A stretch of DNA of 64,000 nt, taken from Liolophura sinensis (Eukaryota; Mollusca; Polyplacophora; Chitonida; Chitonidae). The position numbers and the translations under genes are program-made. The notes under the pieces were generated by a model. The model searched no databases and was not told the origin of the DNA. It saw only the letters and a program-made list of their open reading frames with translations. Below are positions 1 through 12,593 of the stretch, piece by piece (the stretch's first letter is position 1; each line of letters begins with the position of its first letter). Location of the stretch: positions 25,117,897-25,181,896 of the forward strand of contig NC_088296.1 in the NCBI RefSeq assembly GCF_032854445.1. Direction: 5' to 3'.

Positions 1-461
1 TTGCCAATCCATGTACAGTGGAATAATTCCTTTGTGGTATGGTACATGATGTAAATGGCTACTGCTACAATGAGGGACAAACACGTATTCTTAATTTGGC
101 CACCATTTTAGATGGCTAAATTGGGCTCAAAACACTTTCATTCATTAAGAAAGCTGAAACTAATGCCTTATATATAAAATTGTAGGGCCAAAATTACTAA
201 TAAATGTTTATGGAATGCTTGAAGATAAATTTATCAGGAGATATTCCCCACAGTTTGGGTTTTTTAATATGCAATCTTTCATTTGCCTTTAAAGAGTTCT
301 AATGATTCAGCAGCTAACAGCAACAACCTGTGCAAAAAAATTTCTCGTGGTACCTTTCTGAGACAGTTAAATTGCACACCCTTGCAAACTGAATCGAAAA
401 TGACTAACTAGCAGTTCACCTAATGCAAGTATTTTCCCTTCAGTTCAACCAAGGTACCTAG
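1..461. other. AT-rich DNA downstream of the CARD gene
   Basis: No gene seen. Probably 3' UTR and flank of the minus-strand CARD gene; it contains the ATTAAA noted in the gene span. Confidence 0.4.
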
Positions 462-511
462 TCAGGCTTCATGCTCTTCTGTATCTTGTTCAGTGACGTC
501 AGCCAGCCCCA
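462..511 (-). CDS. Terminal coding exon of the CARD gene
   Basis: Candidate last exon. It follows a pyrimidine-containing acceptor ending GCGCAG and opens in phase 1, which matches the donor of the CARD exon. It encodes an acidic tail, GLADVTEQDTEEHEA, then TGA. The acidic tail would directly follow the very basic KAKRRKRKR segment. The exon is short and was chosen by phase and splice signal, so it is less certain than the CARD exon itself. Confidence 0.4.
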
Positions 512-2422
512 CTGCGCGTAAGCATCCGTGAAAACACAGTGAGCGTTCGGAAGAAGTACTAGTATTATTTTCAGACAAAAATATCCACAATGCTCTTCAA
601 TGAGATAAATTTGTTATATCAGCGTGTTGCATGGGTATATGGCCTGATATATCATCTCGAAGATCAAATTTGCCCTTTGGACTCGTGAAAATATTGATCA
701 TCTCAACGAAATATCAGGCTGTACACCCATGCAGTACGCTGGTGTATTAAAACATATTATTTTACTGAAATCTCAAAAAATTAGACAACAAAAAAATCTG
801 CATGAACCATGAAGGTTTCCTCCCGACACAATGCTGGCTGCTCTTGTATACTGAAATATTGTGAATTATTTTTGAGTACGGTGTAAAACACCAAGAAATA
901 AATGAATGAATGAATACATTATATTCTGTTGCTGGTGACATGGTGGTAAAATATTTATACAAGTACATGCACATGTAGTCACATGGAACCAAAAGTTCTC
1001 AACTTCTGGTAAACGCCTTCATCACTCAATGCATTATTATTGCGTATTAATTTACGGGTTAAACGTGCTTAAAGATGAAAGATTTAAAGGCACTTCATCT
1101 ACCTGAGGTTGCGTTCTTGTTCACGCAAACAGGTGAAATACCAGTACCGTAACTGGAGAAAATAACCCCTTTTAACAGCCAGGTATTCGAAATTCTACCA
1201 GGTACATGTATGATTGATGACCGAGGGGAGCATGGTGCTACCCAACTTAGCGCTTAACAATATTGCACACACTCGGTAACATGAAAGATCGACTTTTCCC
1301 CCCGCCTTAAAACAGCAGTCTACCTTCAGGACTTCCAGCAGAGCAAAGTCATGATAAATTTCATAATGAATCAAGGGAACAAAGGCTGTCCAGCATACCT
1401 GGGAATGCTATACCCTTCAAGCTCTCAGGTAAATCGTTAGTGCTTCAACCAACATGGTCGCCACGGAAATGAGGTCCCATCCAGTCAATACAGACTGCTT
1501 GGGTTAATTTCTTATTTACTAGTCAATCGGCTGCTATTCATATCGCGTGTGGAGCTCTTTTGTGTCTCCATGGCGGGCATTTCAATAGACTACGACTCGT
1601 GAAGTTTCTTTCCGACCTCTGCAGCACTAGTTCTGTGAATTGATTAGCTGGTTAAATGGAGATCAATGAGCAGGGCAATTGAGATGAAGTACTTTGATCA
1701 AATGCAACTCTATATGCTCAATATTAGCTCAGGTGTATACGCACAGTATGTAAATTAGACAACATACCTGCACAGGTACTGATAACGTGGAAGCAAATCC
1801 TGAGCTAATGTTGATTGAAGAGGAACACTGTTCATAAGAAAATAAATGATTCTGTTCACAAAATTTCAGGTTGTTCGAACTACAAAAATCCCCCATAAGT
1901 GACAACACTTTCAGCATCGGCATAGCTGAACCAGTTCAGGCCATTATTTGTGTGGGTATAAACCCAGCAAATCCTCACAAAATGGGTATTCCCCTAGGGA
2001 TTTTTGGTAGAATATCTCCTTTATTCCCCTTTCTTTCTCAATTAATGAAATTTTCCTTAAAATGCTCTTCATTAGCCAAAAAGGATTCCCTACCGACTGA
2101 CCCCATTTTATTTTCTGATAGGCTTGGGTTACCTCCAAGAAAGAATATATCATAAATTTGTTTTTTCCCTTTCTTTCATAGTTTTCATGATTTTGGCTAT
2201 ACATCAATCTACCCGCAAACCTTTACTTAGTTATTATTGTGTGCTTGACTTCTGTTTTTTTTTTAAATTGCAGCGCAAAAGTCTACAGGTCACCTCTTGC
2301 TATAATTAATTTCAGCTTAGAAGATTAGCATGTTTCTCTGCTGAGAAAGTTATTTTTGTTGTGAATTGCACATTTTCTGATAAACTGCAATGATTGTATT
2401 AAAATGTGACATGTCTAAATAA
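512..2422. other. Third intron of the CARD gene, left part
   Basis: Unique AT-rich sequence with one SINE fragment (805-922). The short open frames here have no recognisable domain and no supporting splice signals. Confidence 0.45.
805..922 (+). mobile_element. SINE family A, 3' fragment
   Basis: Diverged 3' half: TTTCCTCCCGACACAATGCT, then TTGAGTACGGTGTAAAACAC and an AATGAATGAATG tail. The tRNA-like head is missing. Confidence 0.7.
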
Positions 2423-3078
2423 ATGTACAAGTGCCACAGACACCTGGAACTGAACGAACAGCTACATGTACAAGTGACACAGACACCTGGAACTGGACGA
2501 ACAACTACATGTACAAGTGCCACAAACACCTGGAACTGGACAAACAAATACATGTACAAGTGCCACAGACACCTGGAACTGGACGAACAGCTACATGTAC
2601 AAGTGCCACAGACACCTGGAACTGGACAAACAAATACATGTACAAGTGCCACAAACGCCTGGAACTGGACAAACAAATACATGTACAAGTGCCACAGACA
2701 CCTGGAACTGGACGAACAACTACATGTACAAGTGCCACAGACACCTGGAACTGGACAAACAACTACATGTACAAGTGCCACAAACACCTGGAACTGGACA
2801 AACAAATACATGTACAAGTGCCACAGACACCTGGAACTGGACGAACAACTACATGTACAAGTGCCACAGACACACGGAACTGGACGAACAGCTACATGTA
2901 CAAGTGCCACAGACACCTGGAACTGGACGAACAGCTACATGTACAAGTGCCACAGACACCTGGAACTGGACAAACAACTACATGTACAAGTGCCACAGAC
3001 ACCTGGAACTGGACAAACAACTACATGTACAAGTGCCACAGACACCTGGAACTGGACAAACAACTACATGTACAAGTA
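2423..3078. repeat. 43-bp minisatellite, about 15 copies
   Basis: Direct repeats of 43 bp containing ACATGTACAAGTGCCACAGA and CACCTGGAACTGGAC, with G/A and C/A variants between units. The unit is not a multiple of 3, so long frames through it cycle through three peptide phases; these are not genes. The array stops 15 bases before the donor of the CARD exon. Confidence 0.95.
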
Positions 3079-3093
3079 TGAGAATAACCTTAC

Positions 3094-3408
3094 CTGATGC
3101 CCTTTTGCGTTTTCGTCTTTTCGCTTTTTGTTTATCCTCCACCAAATCTGCGAGATACCCTTGGAGCGTCTTCCTGAGCGAGCCAACGAACACAGTAAAT
3201 GCTCGGTCTGACCGTCGAATCAGATTATTCAAAAGTTCTTCGTTAATGGCTTCTCGTGTGTTTTTCTCTTTGATTCGGCTGACGTCGGCCGTGGTCAAAA
3301 TTCTGTTTGCGATAAGATCGTTAAAAATGTCCTCTGAGATCATATTCTCCACCAAGGTGTCACGGTATTCCTGGAGTTTCTGTTTGTGGACTGCGCTCAT
3401 CACACGCT
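3094..3408 (-). CDS. CARD-domain exon
   Basis: An exon of 315 bases, phase 1-1, between a strong acceptor (TGATTTCAG) and donor GTAAGG. It encodes 105 residues whose helix pattern fits a caspase recruitment domain: an opening helix HKQKLQEYRDTLVENM, then SEDIFNDLIANRILT, a central helix with SRIKEKNTREAINEELL, and closing helices with DRAFTVFVGSLRKTLQGYL. CARDs pair with other CARDs to build apoptotic or innate-immune signalling complexes. The domain ends in the basic tail KQKAKRRKRKRAS, a possible nuclear localisation signal. An ATG lies three codons into the exon, so a CARD-only product from an internal promoter is possible. Joining to the coiled-coil exon gives the in-frame junction DKRS-E-RVMSAV. 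I am confident of the CARD fold and less so of the partner exons. Confidence 0.75.
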
Positions 3409-3909
3409 CTGAAATCAGACAGGAAAATACTGTGAAGAAATTTCATCTGGAGGCCGACAAAAAAAAAAACAGCCTGGGGGGGCTATCAATACAGTACATA
3501 AAGCCTTCATCTCGTAACTTTTTTTTCAGAGTAACAATCCCCAATTTCCTGGTAACACGCATTTATTGTCATAAAGCGATGTAAATTAGGAGAAAAATCT
3601 CCCAAAATGTTGTGGTTCCAGGAATGTTTTCATCGGAGCCCACTTTCATACATACGTGTAGTCAGGAAATCCTGGCTTTTCACCTGCTATTGTCTATTAA
3701 CACAATCACACATGCCAACATGTACAGATACAGGGAACACAACGTACATCTAACAGCTGATCTACATTTTGAACCCACTGCACATGTACATGTAGTTTTC
3801 AAAATTCAAACCATATTATAAAAAACAAAAAACACTGCCATTCAGTATTAAAAGAATAAATGCACATGATTTCAATGCATGAATTCAAAAATTGAAATAA
3901 GTTTAATTA

Positions 3910-4175
3910 AGAGGGAGCCTCCGTGGCTCAGCTGGTTAACGCAATAGCACAGCGTAATGATCCAGGAGCCTCTCGCTGTGAGTTCAAGTCCAGTTCATGC
4001 TGGCTTCCTCTCTGGCCATACATGGAAGATCTCTCAGCAACCTGTGGATGGTCGTGGGTTTCCTCAGGGCTCTGCTCGGTTTCCCCCCACCATAATGTTG
4101 GCCGCCGTCGTATAAGTGAAATATTCTTGAGTAAGGCGTAAAACACCAATCAAATAAATAAATAAATAAATAGAT
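3910..4175 (+). mobile_element. SINE family A, full-length copy
   Basis: A complete tRNA-derived SINE. The head GCCTCCGTGGCTCAGCTGG carries a pol III A box (TGGCTCAGCTGG), and GAGTTCAAGTCC matches the B box. A body with CTCTGGCCATACATGG follows, then the conserved 3' module GTATAAGTGAAATATTCTTG and TAAAACACCAATCAAATAAA with an AAAT repeat tail. This is the reference copy for the other family A entries. I assign no published family name. Confidence 0.9.
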
Positions 4176-4599
4176 ACAGTTAATCAAGACAAGATGGAAT
4201 GGACAAGTCTTGTGAATGATGTGCCCATTTTCTACATTATTTATACGGTCGGCCAGAGAAATGTTCTCTACTTGTACAACACAGTGTTTAATCTGTTACT
4301 CCTCCTTTGCCCATTCACCTGTCCTATGACCTGATTTACCTGTAATCTAATACAGTAACACATGTTCACTGTATGTGTATCTTCTCTCACAGACAGCCCA
4401 ATCAGTCATAACAACTTGACCTTTCAACTGGTCAAAGTTTCAGGTTGCGACGTCAGTATTAAAGGACAACTATACACTGATATTAAACTTCAAATCCAGT
4501 AACATGTACACCAACATATATGTAAGCACATATATAATACCTGTACTGTACAAGTCTGAGTATACCACCTGAGGGCATCCTTCAAAAATTCCTTTTTTA

Positions 4600-4765
4600 T
4601 TTGATTTGATTTATTTATTTGATTGGTGTTTTATGGCCAACCAAGAATATTTCACTTACACAACGTCGGCCAGCATTATGGCAGGTGGAAACCCGGCAGA
4701 GCCTGGGGGAAACCCATGACCATCCGCAGGTTGCTGACAGACCTTCCCACGTACGACCGGAAATT
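4600..4765 (-). mobile_element. SINE family A, 3' part
   Basis: Reverse-oriented copy starting at the AAATAAAT tail and running through the body to the cleavage of the head; it ends near CCCACGTACGACCGG without the tRNA-like part. Confidence 0.8.
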
Positions 4766-7700
4766 CCTTTTTTCAAATGGCTGTAACCCGATCCTACAGT
4801 ATCAGGGCTTTAGCTATTAAAACTTGCAAGTGAGGTTATTAAATAGGAAAGCTGCCTGCCACTGACCCTTTATACATGTATATACATGGACGCATAAGTT
4901 TAGTCAATAGATTTTACGTTGCAACTAATGTGCCGGTAACTACTGAACTGAATGACTACATGAAGTAAACAATACAAAACCAAAACATGGAGATGTTTTA
5001 ATAATATTAGGAACTAAAAACCAGATACAAACAACTGCTGGAAACTGCCCATTTGTTGCCTGAATAAATCATGAACACAGTAATTGTGAAACATGACAAT
5101 CGATGTCCGCAATTGTTAGCTGGCGTTAATTATGGATGTTCCTTAAACAGGCTGTGAAATGGGCACGCTTCGTCACCTATCTGATCTCATGAATATTTGA
5201 CGAGCTTTTCAAAGGTGTGTGCATTCAGGGACAAAACACAGCCTTCTGAGTATTGAGCATTGCAGGGCTAAAGTGGGCCTGACATCAATTCCATTGTACA
5301 TGTAATTGACAGGAATAACAGTCTCGCAGGGGAGGGGGGGGGGGGGGGTGGTGGTTAAAAAGATACATCTACATGCCTGCATGTGGATATACATTAACTG
5401 TTACATGCACATGTACAAACACATTAGCTCATCAATCTGATCTTAAGACTGTTCAAAGGCTTCAGTTCATGATATGTACATGTACATGTTGTAATTGGTC
5501 CTTTCTTTGCGAGTCTTCGCACTGAAATTGTGCTCTACAATCTGATTCCTAACCAAACTGCTGAGCCTCATCTTATGATGACGGCAGCCAATGTTTCAGG
5601 TTGAAAAGGGTGGGGGGGTGGGGGGTGGGGGGTAACTGAAAAGACTCTGCACTGCCCACCTCAGCTATTGGCAATCAAGGGGGCACAGGTACATGTAGGT
5701 TCAAACATGATAGGTAGACTTCCCCACAAATGGGCATTTGACACTGCTTACCTGCAGGTATGGATTTATCTGGAACTCAATCAAGGTACAGTAGATGTAG
5801 AAAATGTATAGTACAGGGTTCAGGTGCGGCATGTTTTCAAATCATGTCAGGGATCAAAATGTTCAAAACAAAAATCATGACCTCAAATTGAATCCAAATC
5901 ATCCAAAAAATATTCATAATTTCAGACGCATAAATGATGGATCACATTTTATCAAGTTCCCTGTTGTTTCACAAAGACATAAATGGGATGTCATACATAC
6001 ATGTAGCTCACCTTTCAATCATAACGGACGATCTAAATTTATGTCAAGGTCATTACTCTTGTCTGAAGAGCTAGGAATATCAAACACTTTGACCACTGCA
6101 TGTTGGGGAGGGGGAGGGGGAGGGGGGTCTGTGGGGGTAGATGTAGAATGTACAATGGCTAAATGGTGTGTATGTACATGTAAACCATCTGTCCAGCACT
6201 GAGCACATGTAAACCAAACCATCTGGCTTTCTCAGTGAACAAAGCAATACTTAATATTTAACGTGTAGTGTTTGAAATCCCTGTTCATACTGTATTCAAT
6301 GACATGTGATGAACAGAGGTGTAAATTCTTGGCCTTTTATAGATTAATTGCAGCTGACTACGAAACCACAAAATGGACATGGACTACATACCGGTATCAC
6401 TCAGGAAAGAACTGGCTTGTACGTCAATAAGTATACAACTGCAGACAGATGTGCATTGGCGATTCATAAAATGTCTTATAAATATTTGTACAGTCAGTAC
6501 ACTAGAATACACGAAATTTTCCCAAAAATTTGGGTTAAATTTATCAGGCAATCTTCTCCTTAATTTGGGCTATTTTGAGTATATATGTAGTAATTAGGAC
6601 ATGTTGCACATACATTTCTTCTATACCTGTATATACATATATGTACAGCATGTCAAAGTACATGTATGTACAGGTATAATGTATACATGCATAGCAAATG
6701 AGCCTGCTTCAATTCAGATGCGAGTCTTAAATATGATATCATTACAGGTGTAATTCATTATTGGTACACTAATTATATCTGGATGATCAACCTGCAGATC
6801 AAAGGGTTTTGGAAATTAATGAAGTGTGTTAATTCCTTTAACCCAATCACTAATCAATAAGTTTCCATGGCAACTGATTGAAATGCCACACCACTCCAGA
6901 AACATGCCAGTAGCACATGTACATGCCCAGTTTTATATACCTTACAAAAACTTTGCTGTCTCAAGAAATGCTACGGCGCACTGTAAATGTTGGATTAGGG
7001 CAAAAATAATGGTACATCTATTGACTGAAATCAACCCACTTAGCCAACTTGAATGTTTCTGGAAACAGGGCCCAGAATGGATACATTTATAGTGTTATGT
7101 ATATCACCTGAAGTTTAGCAGTTTTCACAAGTGACACATTTTGCTTGATTCTGACCGATTTGTCCACCTTACACATGCTAAAAAGGCCACTAAATAAGAC
7201 TTTTTTGTAGTGTGAGTAATTTCTTATCAGAAAAAAACATAAATTTTAGCATCAAAAGTATCACTTTAAGGCCTTTATGTGCGTCTGAAAGTGCATTTTT
7301 ATTGACCATTGACTTAAGGTTAAATACAGCATTTATATTACTTTGGGTATTTTTAAATGAAAATTTATGAAGCTTTAATTGCATCATCGGTGAAGATTCC
7401 TGTCACAATAGTACACTGTATTACAAACAGGTTCAACCTACAATGTAGTGGTCATTGTTCTACATCTATACATTCCTGCAGAAGTAAATCTACATGTACA
7501 GCTACCAACACCTCTCAATAATGAATAACAGGTGAAATGAGCATCATGACAATAAGCACAGGTGTAACGGAGGGAGGAGTGTCAACAGTCTAGCCAGGAG
7601 GCTGATGCCCACAAGCTGAAAGCTGGCCAATGTCAAGCTATCATGGCTTAACAGAGTCCATTTCTCTTCTACCAACACTTTGCCATCGATGAAACCATCC

Positions 7701-9630
7701 GTAGCTCACTAGCTGCCCACTTGACTGGGTGTTGTATAACCCGTACCGCCATTATTAAAAAAAAATTCTTTGTTGGAGGGTAACCCAACCAGATTAGTAC
7801 AAATAGGATTGGTGGACCGGCAATTTTTATTTTTTCTTATTTTTTTTCTGGGTAGTGATTTAAGAGAATCAACATTTAGGGAAATGTGAAAAAACAAAGA
7901 TCCACCAAACAGCCAATAAAACCTTTGAAGCTGGCCCTCTTCAGAAGGATTAGCCAGGTTACATCCAACAACCATATTTTCTACTCTGCAGGCTGTCCCC
8001 CCCCCCCCCCCAGGCCTGTCCTATGATAAGGCACACACGGGATATGAAATCTCCATCCTGAAGCTACAGGTATTATTGTCAGACCTGTATCAATGGTTGG
8101 TGAACAGCTGAAATCAATCCAAGTATTGTAATACCCCATTGTACATGTATGTCAGCAATATTAATCTAATTTTAAGCGCATGATGGCGCTTTATATGAAA
8201 GCAGATGACGAATCAATCTGACTTTTAGCGTACATTTTACACATAATCCAAAAGTTAGCTGAATATACCTGCAGACAGTAACATTTATAAACAAATGATC
8301 ATTTAAAAAAAATAGCTTCTGCTACATCTGCACATGATGCTACACATACATGTATACAGAACTGTTTCATCTCATTTTCCTTTGTTTTATCCCTTATATG
8401 ATGGCAGTGAGGTTTATAGGCGCAGAAAACCAGATAGACACAGTAACCCTTCTACCACTGGTAAAGTACTGACAAACTTTCCCACTGTTGTACATGTACA
8501 TATACAGATATGTACACCAAACTGCCGTAGGACAGTTGGTCTTGAACGAACACTAGGCTGCGTTCTTAGAGGTAGCCAACTACCTGTCCACCTGTCAAAG
8601 TGGACTTGTGATACAGAAAATTTACCGCAATCTGGATACCCTGTTTTCAGTGTTGTACTTCTAACATGTGAGAAAATGAAATCTGGACACTGCTCAAACG
8701 AAGTCAGCTGAAAACAAGAGGACACCATCTTTCACGTTTACATGTACTTTCTGATGTTCTGCGCTGCCTGTGGCTGCTTGTTGTGACACAGGCATGCGGC
8801 AAAAGCAAGGAAATTATTTACTTCAAGGTTTTTGTATGGTTCCCTTTATTACTGGTGTCGGCCACGGCAACCTACTTCTTTACTATATAGGAAAGTGATT
8901 TTGCATGTCTTTTTTTCAGGTGTTGCAACTCAATATCCCGCAACTGTGATGTCCTGTACCTTCCTTTCTTCCTTGTAATTAGTCACAGGTGAAGATAATT
9001 ACTGGATATGTCAAAAACAATTACCTGAACAAGACTCAATGACAAATCAAAACCACTAGCTTGCTTCCTCTGGCAGTTGGCAGCACGCAAGCCATCAGTT
9101 ATTTCCAGAACCATTTTCAAGCACTTTTTTTCTTTTCAGAGTCGTTCAGTGTTATCATGTATCAAATTTTCTAGCATCAAAAAGGAATGCCTTTGGCAGC
9201 AGTTCGATTCATCATCTTTTGGCAGGGCAGTGGGTAAGAACGGAACTTACATGCATCTAGGATTTGAATAATGTATGTAAAGTCTACTGGCAAACTGGCA
9301 AATGGAAACGACACCTTTAATGGCATACCTATAAAGTGAAAATGTCTGTAACTTTTTTGGCCTCTCACTAAATCCTTCTTGCAATGATTGTCAACGAAAC
9401 AACGAAGTAAAGAGTAAGTTGCTGACATGCGGTATACTGACATCAATTCATTAAAGAGTCTCCTTTTCACAATTAACATCTAGGAAGTGGGTCAAGACAA
9501 ACAAAGGTATCAACCTTGTCTTTACAACTCCCCAACTACTTCAGCAAAGAAAATATTTACTTAAGTTAAGAATAAAGATATCACAATAAATACCTGTAAA
9601 ATTCTTATATGAACATTACTCATAGCTCAC

Positions 9631-10281
9631 CTGAGCGTTTATCTGCATCATCATCCTCAGAATCGCCTTCCGAATCTGGATCACTGTCCTGCTCCTCTGC
9701 TATTTCCGTTTCAACTGGGCGATTTTTAGAAGACTTTGAACGCGTTCGATGATTTTCTACACTTTCAGCTTCAAACTGAGCGGCGTAGGATGCTGGGGAG
9801 TTTTTTCGTCCTTTTCCTTTGCCCCTGCCAGTACCTGGGCTTTTTGAAGGACTTTTCGAAAGAAAATTATTATTTGGTGGTGCACCTTTCAGTGCGGAAA
9901 CTGTTCCTTGAAGTTCTTTAAGTTTTTCCTGTAGAAGATTCCTTTCACTATTACGTTTTTCAAGATCTGCCTTCTCCTTTTCAAGACGTTTGATCTGCTG
10001 CATAATGGAATGACTAGACAATTCATCGCCATGGTCAGAATCCTCGTCTGACTTCTCTGCCATGTTATTTCTGTAATACCCGAAAGAATCAACTGGAGCA
10101 TCTCTGAATATCAGACAGCCCTCTCGAGGAGAAACTCCGCTCCAAAGCCGCCGGTAGCGATCCAAAATTTCGTATTCCTCTCCTGTGGCTGCATACTCAA
10201 GGAGTTTGGAATCCAGTTTGACCTTGTAAAATCTCCCTTTGAAACAAATCTTCTTCGTAGGTAATTTCCACAAGGTGAGTC
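9631..10281 (-). CDS. Coiled-coil and acidic-region exon of the CARD gene
   Basis: A 651-base open exon ending at donor GTGAGC. In order it encodes: about 75 residues that I do not recognise (LWKLPTKKICFKGRFYKVKL, then DRYRRLWSGVSPREG); an acidic patch EKSDEDSDHGDE; a coiled coil of roughly 35 residues with QQIKRLEKEKADLEKRNSER and LLQEKLKELQGTVSALKG; a Ser/Gly/Lys-rich linker (SKSPSKSPGTGRGKGKGRK); and a second acidic run, DSDPDSEGDSEDDDADKRS. The start is the weak point: two overlapping AG acceptors (exon start 10284 or 10281) both open in phase 1 and differ by one codon. The coiled coil would be expected to oligomerise the protein and so bring its CARDs together, as in other CARD/coiled-coil scaffolds. 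That role is inference. Confidence 0.6.
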
Positions 10282-10739
10282 CTCCTCAAAACACAACTTT
10301 CATTCCACCTGTTTTTTCTATGTACAAGCTTCTCTGTTTAAAATCACAAAATGTCTGCATGCAATGCGATAGCAAATTATGCTATGTAGGGGCCTACACT
10401 TTTCAATGTAGACAAGCAATTCAACTTGCTCATAAACTTTTGTATTCAAACTGGAACATTAACACCTGTGTTCAGTATGCAATAACAACAACGACAACAC
10501 TGGAGCAATGCTTAACAATCTTCAAAACTGTCAGTCGTTTAAAACAACAATACGGAGATTCCGTCAGTCGAGGACATCGGCGAGTGGAGCAAGGGATGAG
10601 CTACTGACTTCTACCGGCACGTACGGTATCGATTCAAAACTTTCAACATCCACTCGTCACTCTCACCAGGCAAAAACGTCAGTAACTTGTTAATCAATCC
10701 TTCGTCAACTTACTTACACAGTCCAACGTCCAGGACGAA

Positions 10740-11160
10740 GTGCAGAAAATTTTTACTACCCTCAGTTGTCGTAGTAGAAATCTAAAAATAGACTGCTGTT
10801 TGGTGTCAACTGAATGTAACATGTCCAGACGTGAACTTTCGTGAAGTTTATCCGTTCACGAAATCCGCAGCGTATATTGACTCCAGTCCTTTCGCTGCGG
10901 GGTGCCCCGACAGAATAGTACCTACATAATTATCCATTCGTTCAGCTTACCCCATTGTAACGGAGAAATTAGGTATTGATTACAGCCATCAAAAGAGACC
11001 GCCAAAACATTTGAAACCATCATGGCGGAGCGGCCTCGTTCTGAGATTCGGGTTGGAGCATTTTTACTCTTATTGATAGAAGAGCTCTGCAGCACTCACA
11101 CCAGGGACACGCCCACCTTTTCCACGTGCTTTGTCCCATGCGATAACATATAAATCGATT
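10740..11160. promoter_or_regulatory. Probable promoter and 5' region of the CARD gene
   Basis: Flanks the first coding exon and contains locally GC-richer sequence around the ATGs, unlike the surrounding AT-rich DNA. No TATA box is obvious. Inference from position only. Confidence 0.25.
10951..11023 (-). CDS. First coding exon of the CARD gene
   Basis: Two consecutive ATG codons in a good context (GCCGCTCCGCC before the first ATG) open a frame of 24 residues beginning MMVSNVLAVSFDGCNQYL. It ends after codon position 1 at donor GTAAGC, compatible with the phase-1 start of the coiled-coil exon. The hydrophobic stretch is too short and weak for me to call a signal peptide. The sequence just upstream (about 11024-11060) is the likely 5' UTR. 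An overlapping plus-strand ATG at 11022 opens only 43 codons and is not called. Confidence 0.45.
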
Positions 11161-12170
11161 CGCTTGGATTTATTCAATTATTCTTGATTGACAGGTAAAT
11201 TGCCAGTAAATATATTTGTTCCTGCGTTCCTGTCTGGTGTCAAAGGGGCAACGATATCGATATAACCAGCTTGTGTCTTAGACATTGATTCTCGTCTGCA
11301 CTTGGAAAGTACCGGTACCCCATGTACTGCATATATATAGGTGTACTGACGAAGAAATCGGCTATGAACTGAATTGCTGACACAAGATTGAGCATGTCCA
11401 GGAATCAACTATTCAGGCTGTATTTATCGGTGCATATGTTAACTTCTCATTATGAAAAACATATACCGCACAGGGAAGTTTACAACGAGGTGCCAGGGGT
11501 TGTCATATAGGTAACACATTCACCCTCTTAATTAGTACACTAGTACACTAGTACACATTTGTTATCTCCACCCCCACAAATACAATCCCTCGAACCAGCC
11601 CCCCCCCCCCCCCCACATCCTCCCCCGCACCACACACACAACCCTTGGCACGCCACACGGCTGTAAACATACATACATGCTATATTGTTCCGTCAGTGTA
11701 ATAGGTGCTGTGAACAATGATCTGAGAAGCGTGTCGACAGTAATTCCTACTCGTGAAACGAATGCGTGTATATGTGCGTGGAAGAGGCAATACAAAGTTT
11801 CCAAAAATGTTTTGTATGACAGCGTATGTACAAAAACGAAAATACAGTTAAGTTAACGACACACTGTAGTTTGCATATTATCCAACGTCCCGAGAAGTTG
11901 TATTGTACATGATCGGGCTTAATGTGCCACATTTGCCAGAAATATACTGCTTTGAAGACGCAAATAGGCCTACTCTCCATTATAATAGAGTCAAGCAGCA
12001 CACACTATGGGAAAAATAAACTATAGAAAGTTTTCTGACCTTTAGAGTAAAGCGAAGAAACACTACATATATGTTATAAATTTTTTTTTTTTTTTTTGAC
12101 ATAACATGACAAAATGTAGGTAGTTTTCGACTGCTTTGCAGTGGTCGCGCAATGGCTGTTGGGTTGGAAG
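11160..12170. other. Intergenic DNA
   Basis: No gene, RNA or repeat family recognised. It contains a C run at 11600-11613 and a T run at 12080-12097. Confidence 0.4.
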
Positions 12171-12177
12171 TGGATAT

Positions 12178-12425
12178 TTACATGTATTTATTCATTTGAT
12201 TGGTGTTTTACGCCGAACTCAAGAATATTTCACTTATACGACGCGGCCAAAATTACGGTGGGAGGAAATCGGGTAGAGCCCCGGGGGAAACATACGACCA
12301 TCCGCATCTTGTTGCAGAGCCTACTCACGTGGAAAGAGAGGTAGCCAGTGACCGCATTGATGAGAGGCTTCTGGGTCATTGAACCACGCTGGCACTCTAC
12401 AGGTACCACGGCCACGGAGGCCCCG
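12178..12425 (-). mobile_element. SINE family A, full-length copy
   Basis: Runs from a short AATAAAT tail through the body to a tRNA-like head at the right end (reverse complement begins GGCCTCCGTGGCCGTGGTAC). The B-box region is degraded. Confidence 0.8.
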
Positions 12426-12593
12426 GATGTTGATTAATTGTTCCCAGCTTTCTCTGTCCTGATTTCAGGATTATTATGGATGTAAATGCAGTCTGAAAGT
12501 CTATATTACTCTTAAAGTGAGGATATGCTCTTATCTTCGGCTACTATATTAACACTAGTCTTAATACTATGTTGGACAACTTAAAATTTCGAG

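Larger units (their letters stand above)
3409..9630. other. Second intron of the CARD gene
   Basis: About 6.2 kb of AT-rich DNA with two SINE A copies, poly-G runs near 5332-5349, 5609-5632 and 6105-6127, a C run at 7987-8012, and many ACATGTACATGT-like palindromes. I see no exon with coherent protein features. Confidence 0.5.
462..11023 (-). other. Gene span: coiled-coil/CARD protein (four coding exons)
   Basis: Gene model read on the minus strand: coding exons 11023-10951, about 10281-9631, 3408-3094 and 511-462. The first three donors fall after codon position 1, and all downstream exons open in phase 1, so the joined frame is continuous and ends at TGA (464-462). Predicted length is about 362 residues. 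Intron sizes are about 0.67, 6.2 and 2.6 kb. Possible ATTAAA polyadenylation signal lies on the minus strand at 268-263, about 195 bases past the stop. Joining the coiled-coil and CARD exons into one gene is inference from matching phase, strand and order. Confidence 0.6.

Noticed and set aside
2423-3108. Long frames with TCTSATDTWNW-type repeats on both strands
   Set aside because: 43-bp minisatellite; each frame merely cycles through three peptide phases.
11022-11155. Plus-strand ATG frame of 43 codons (MAERPRSEIRVG...) opposite the first CARD-gene exon
   Set aside because: No downstream exon, domain or donor in frame; overlaps the minus-strand start exon and is probably chance.
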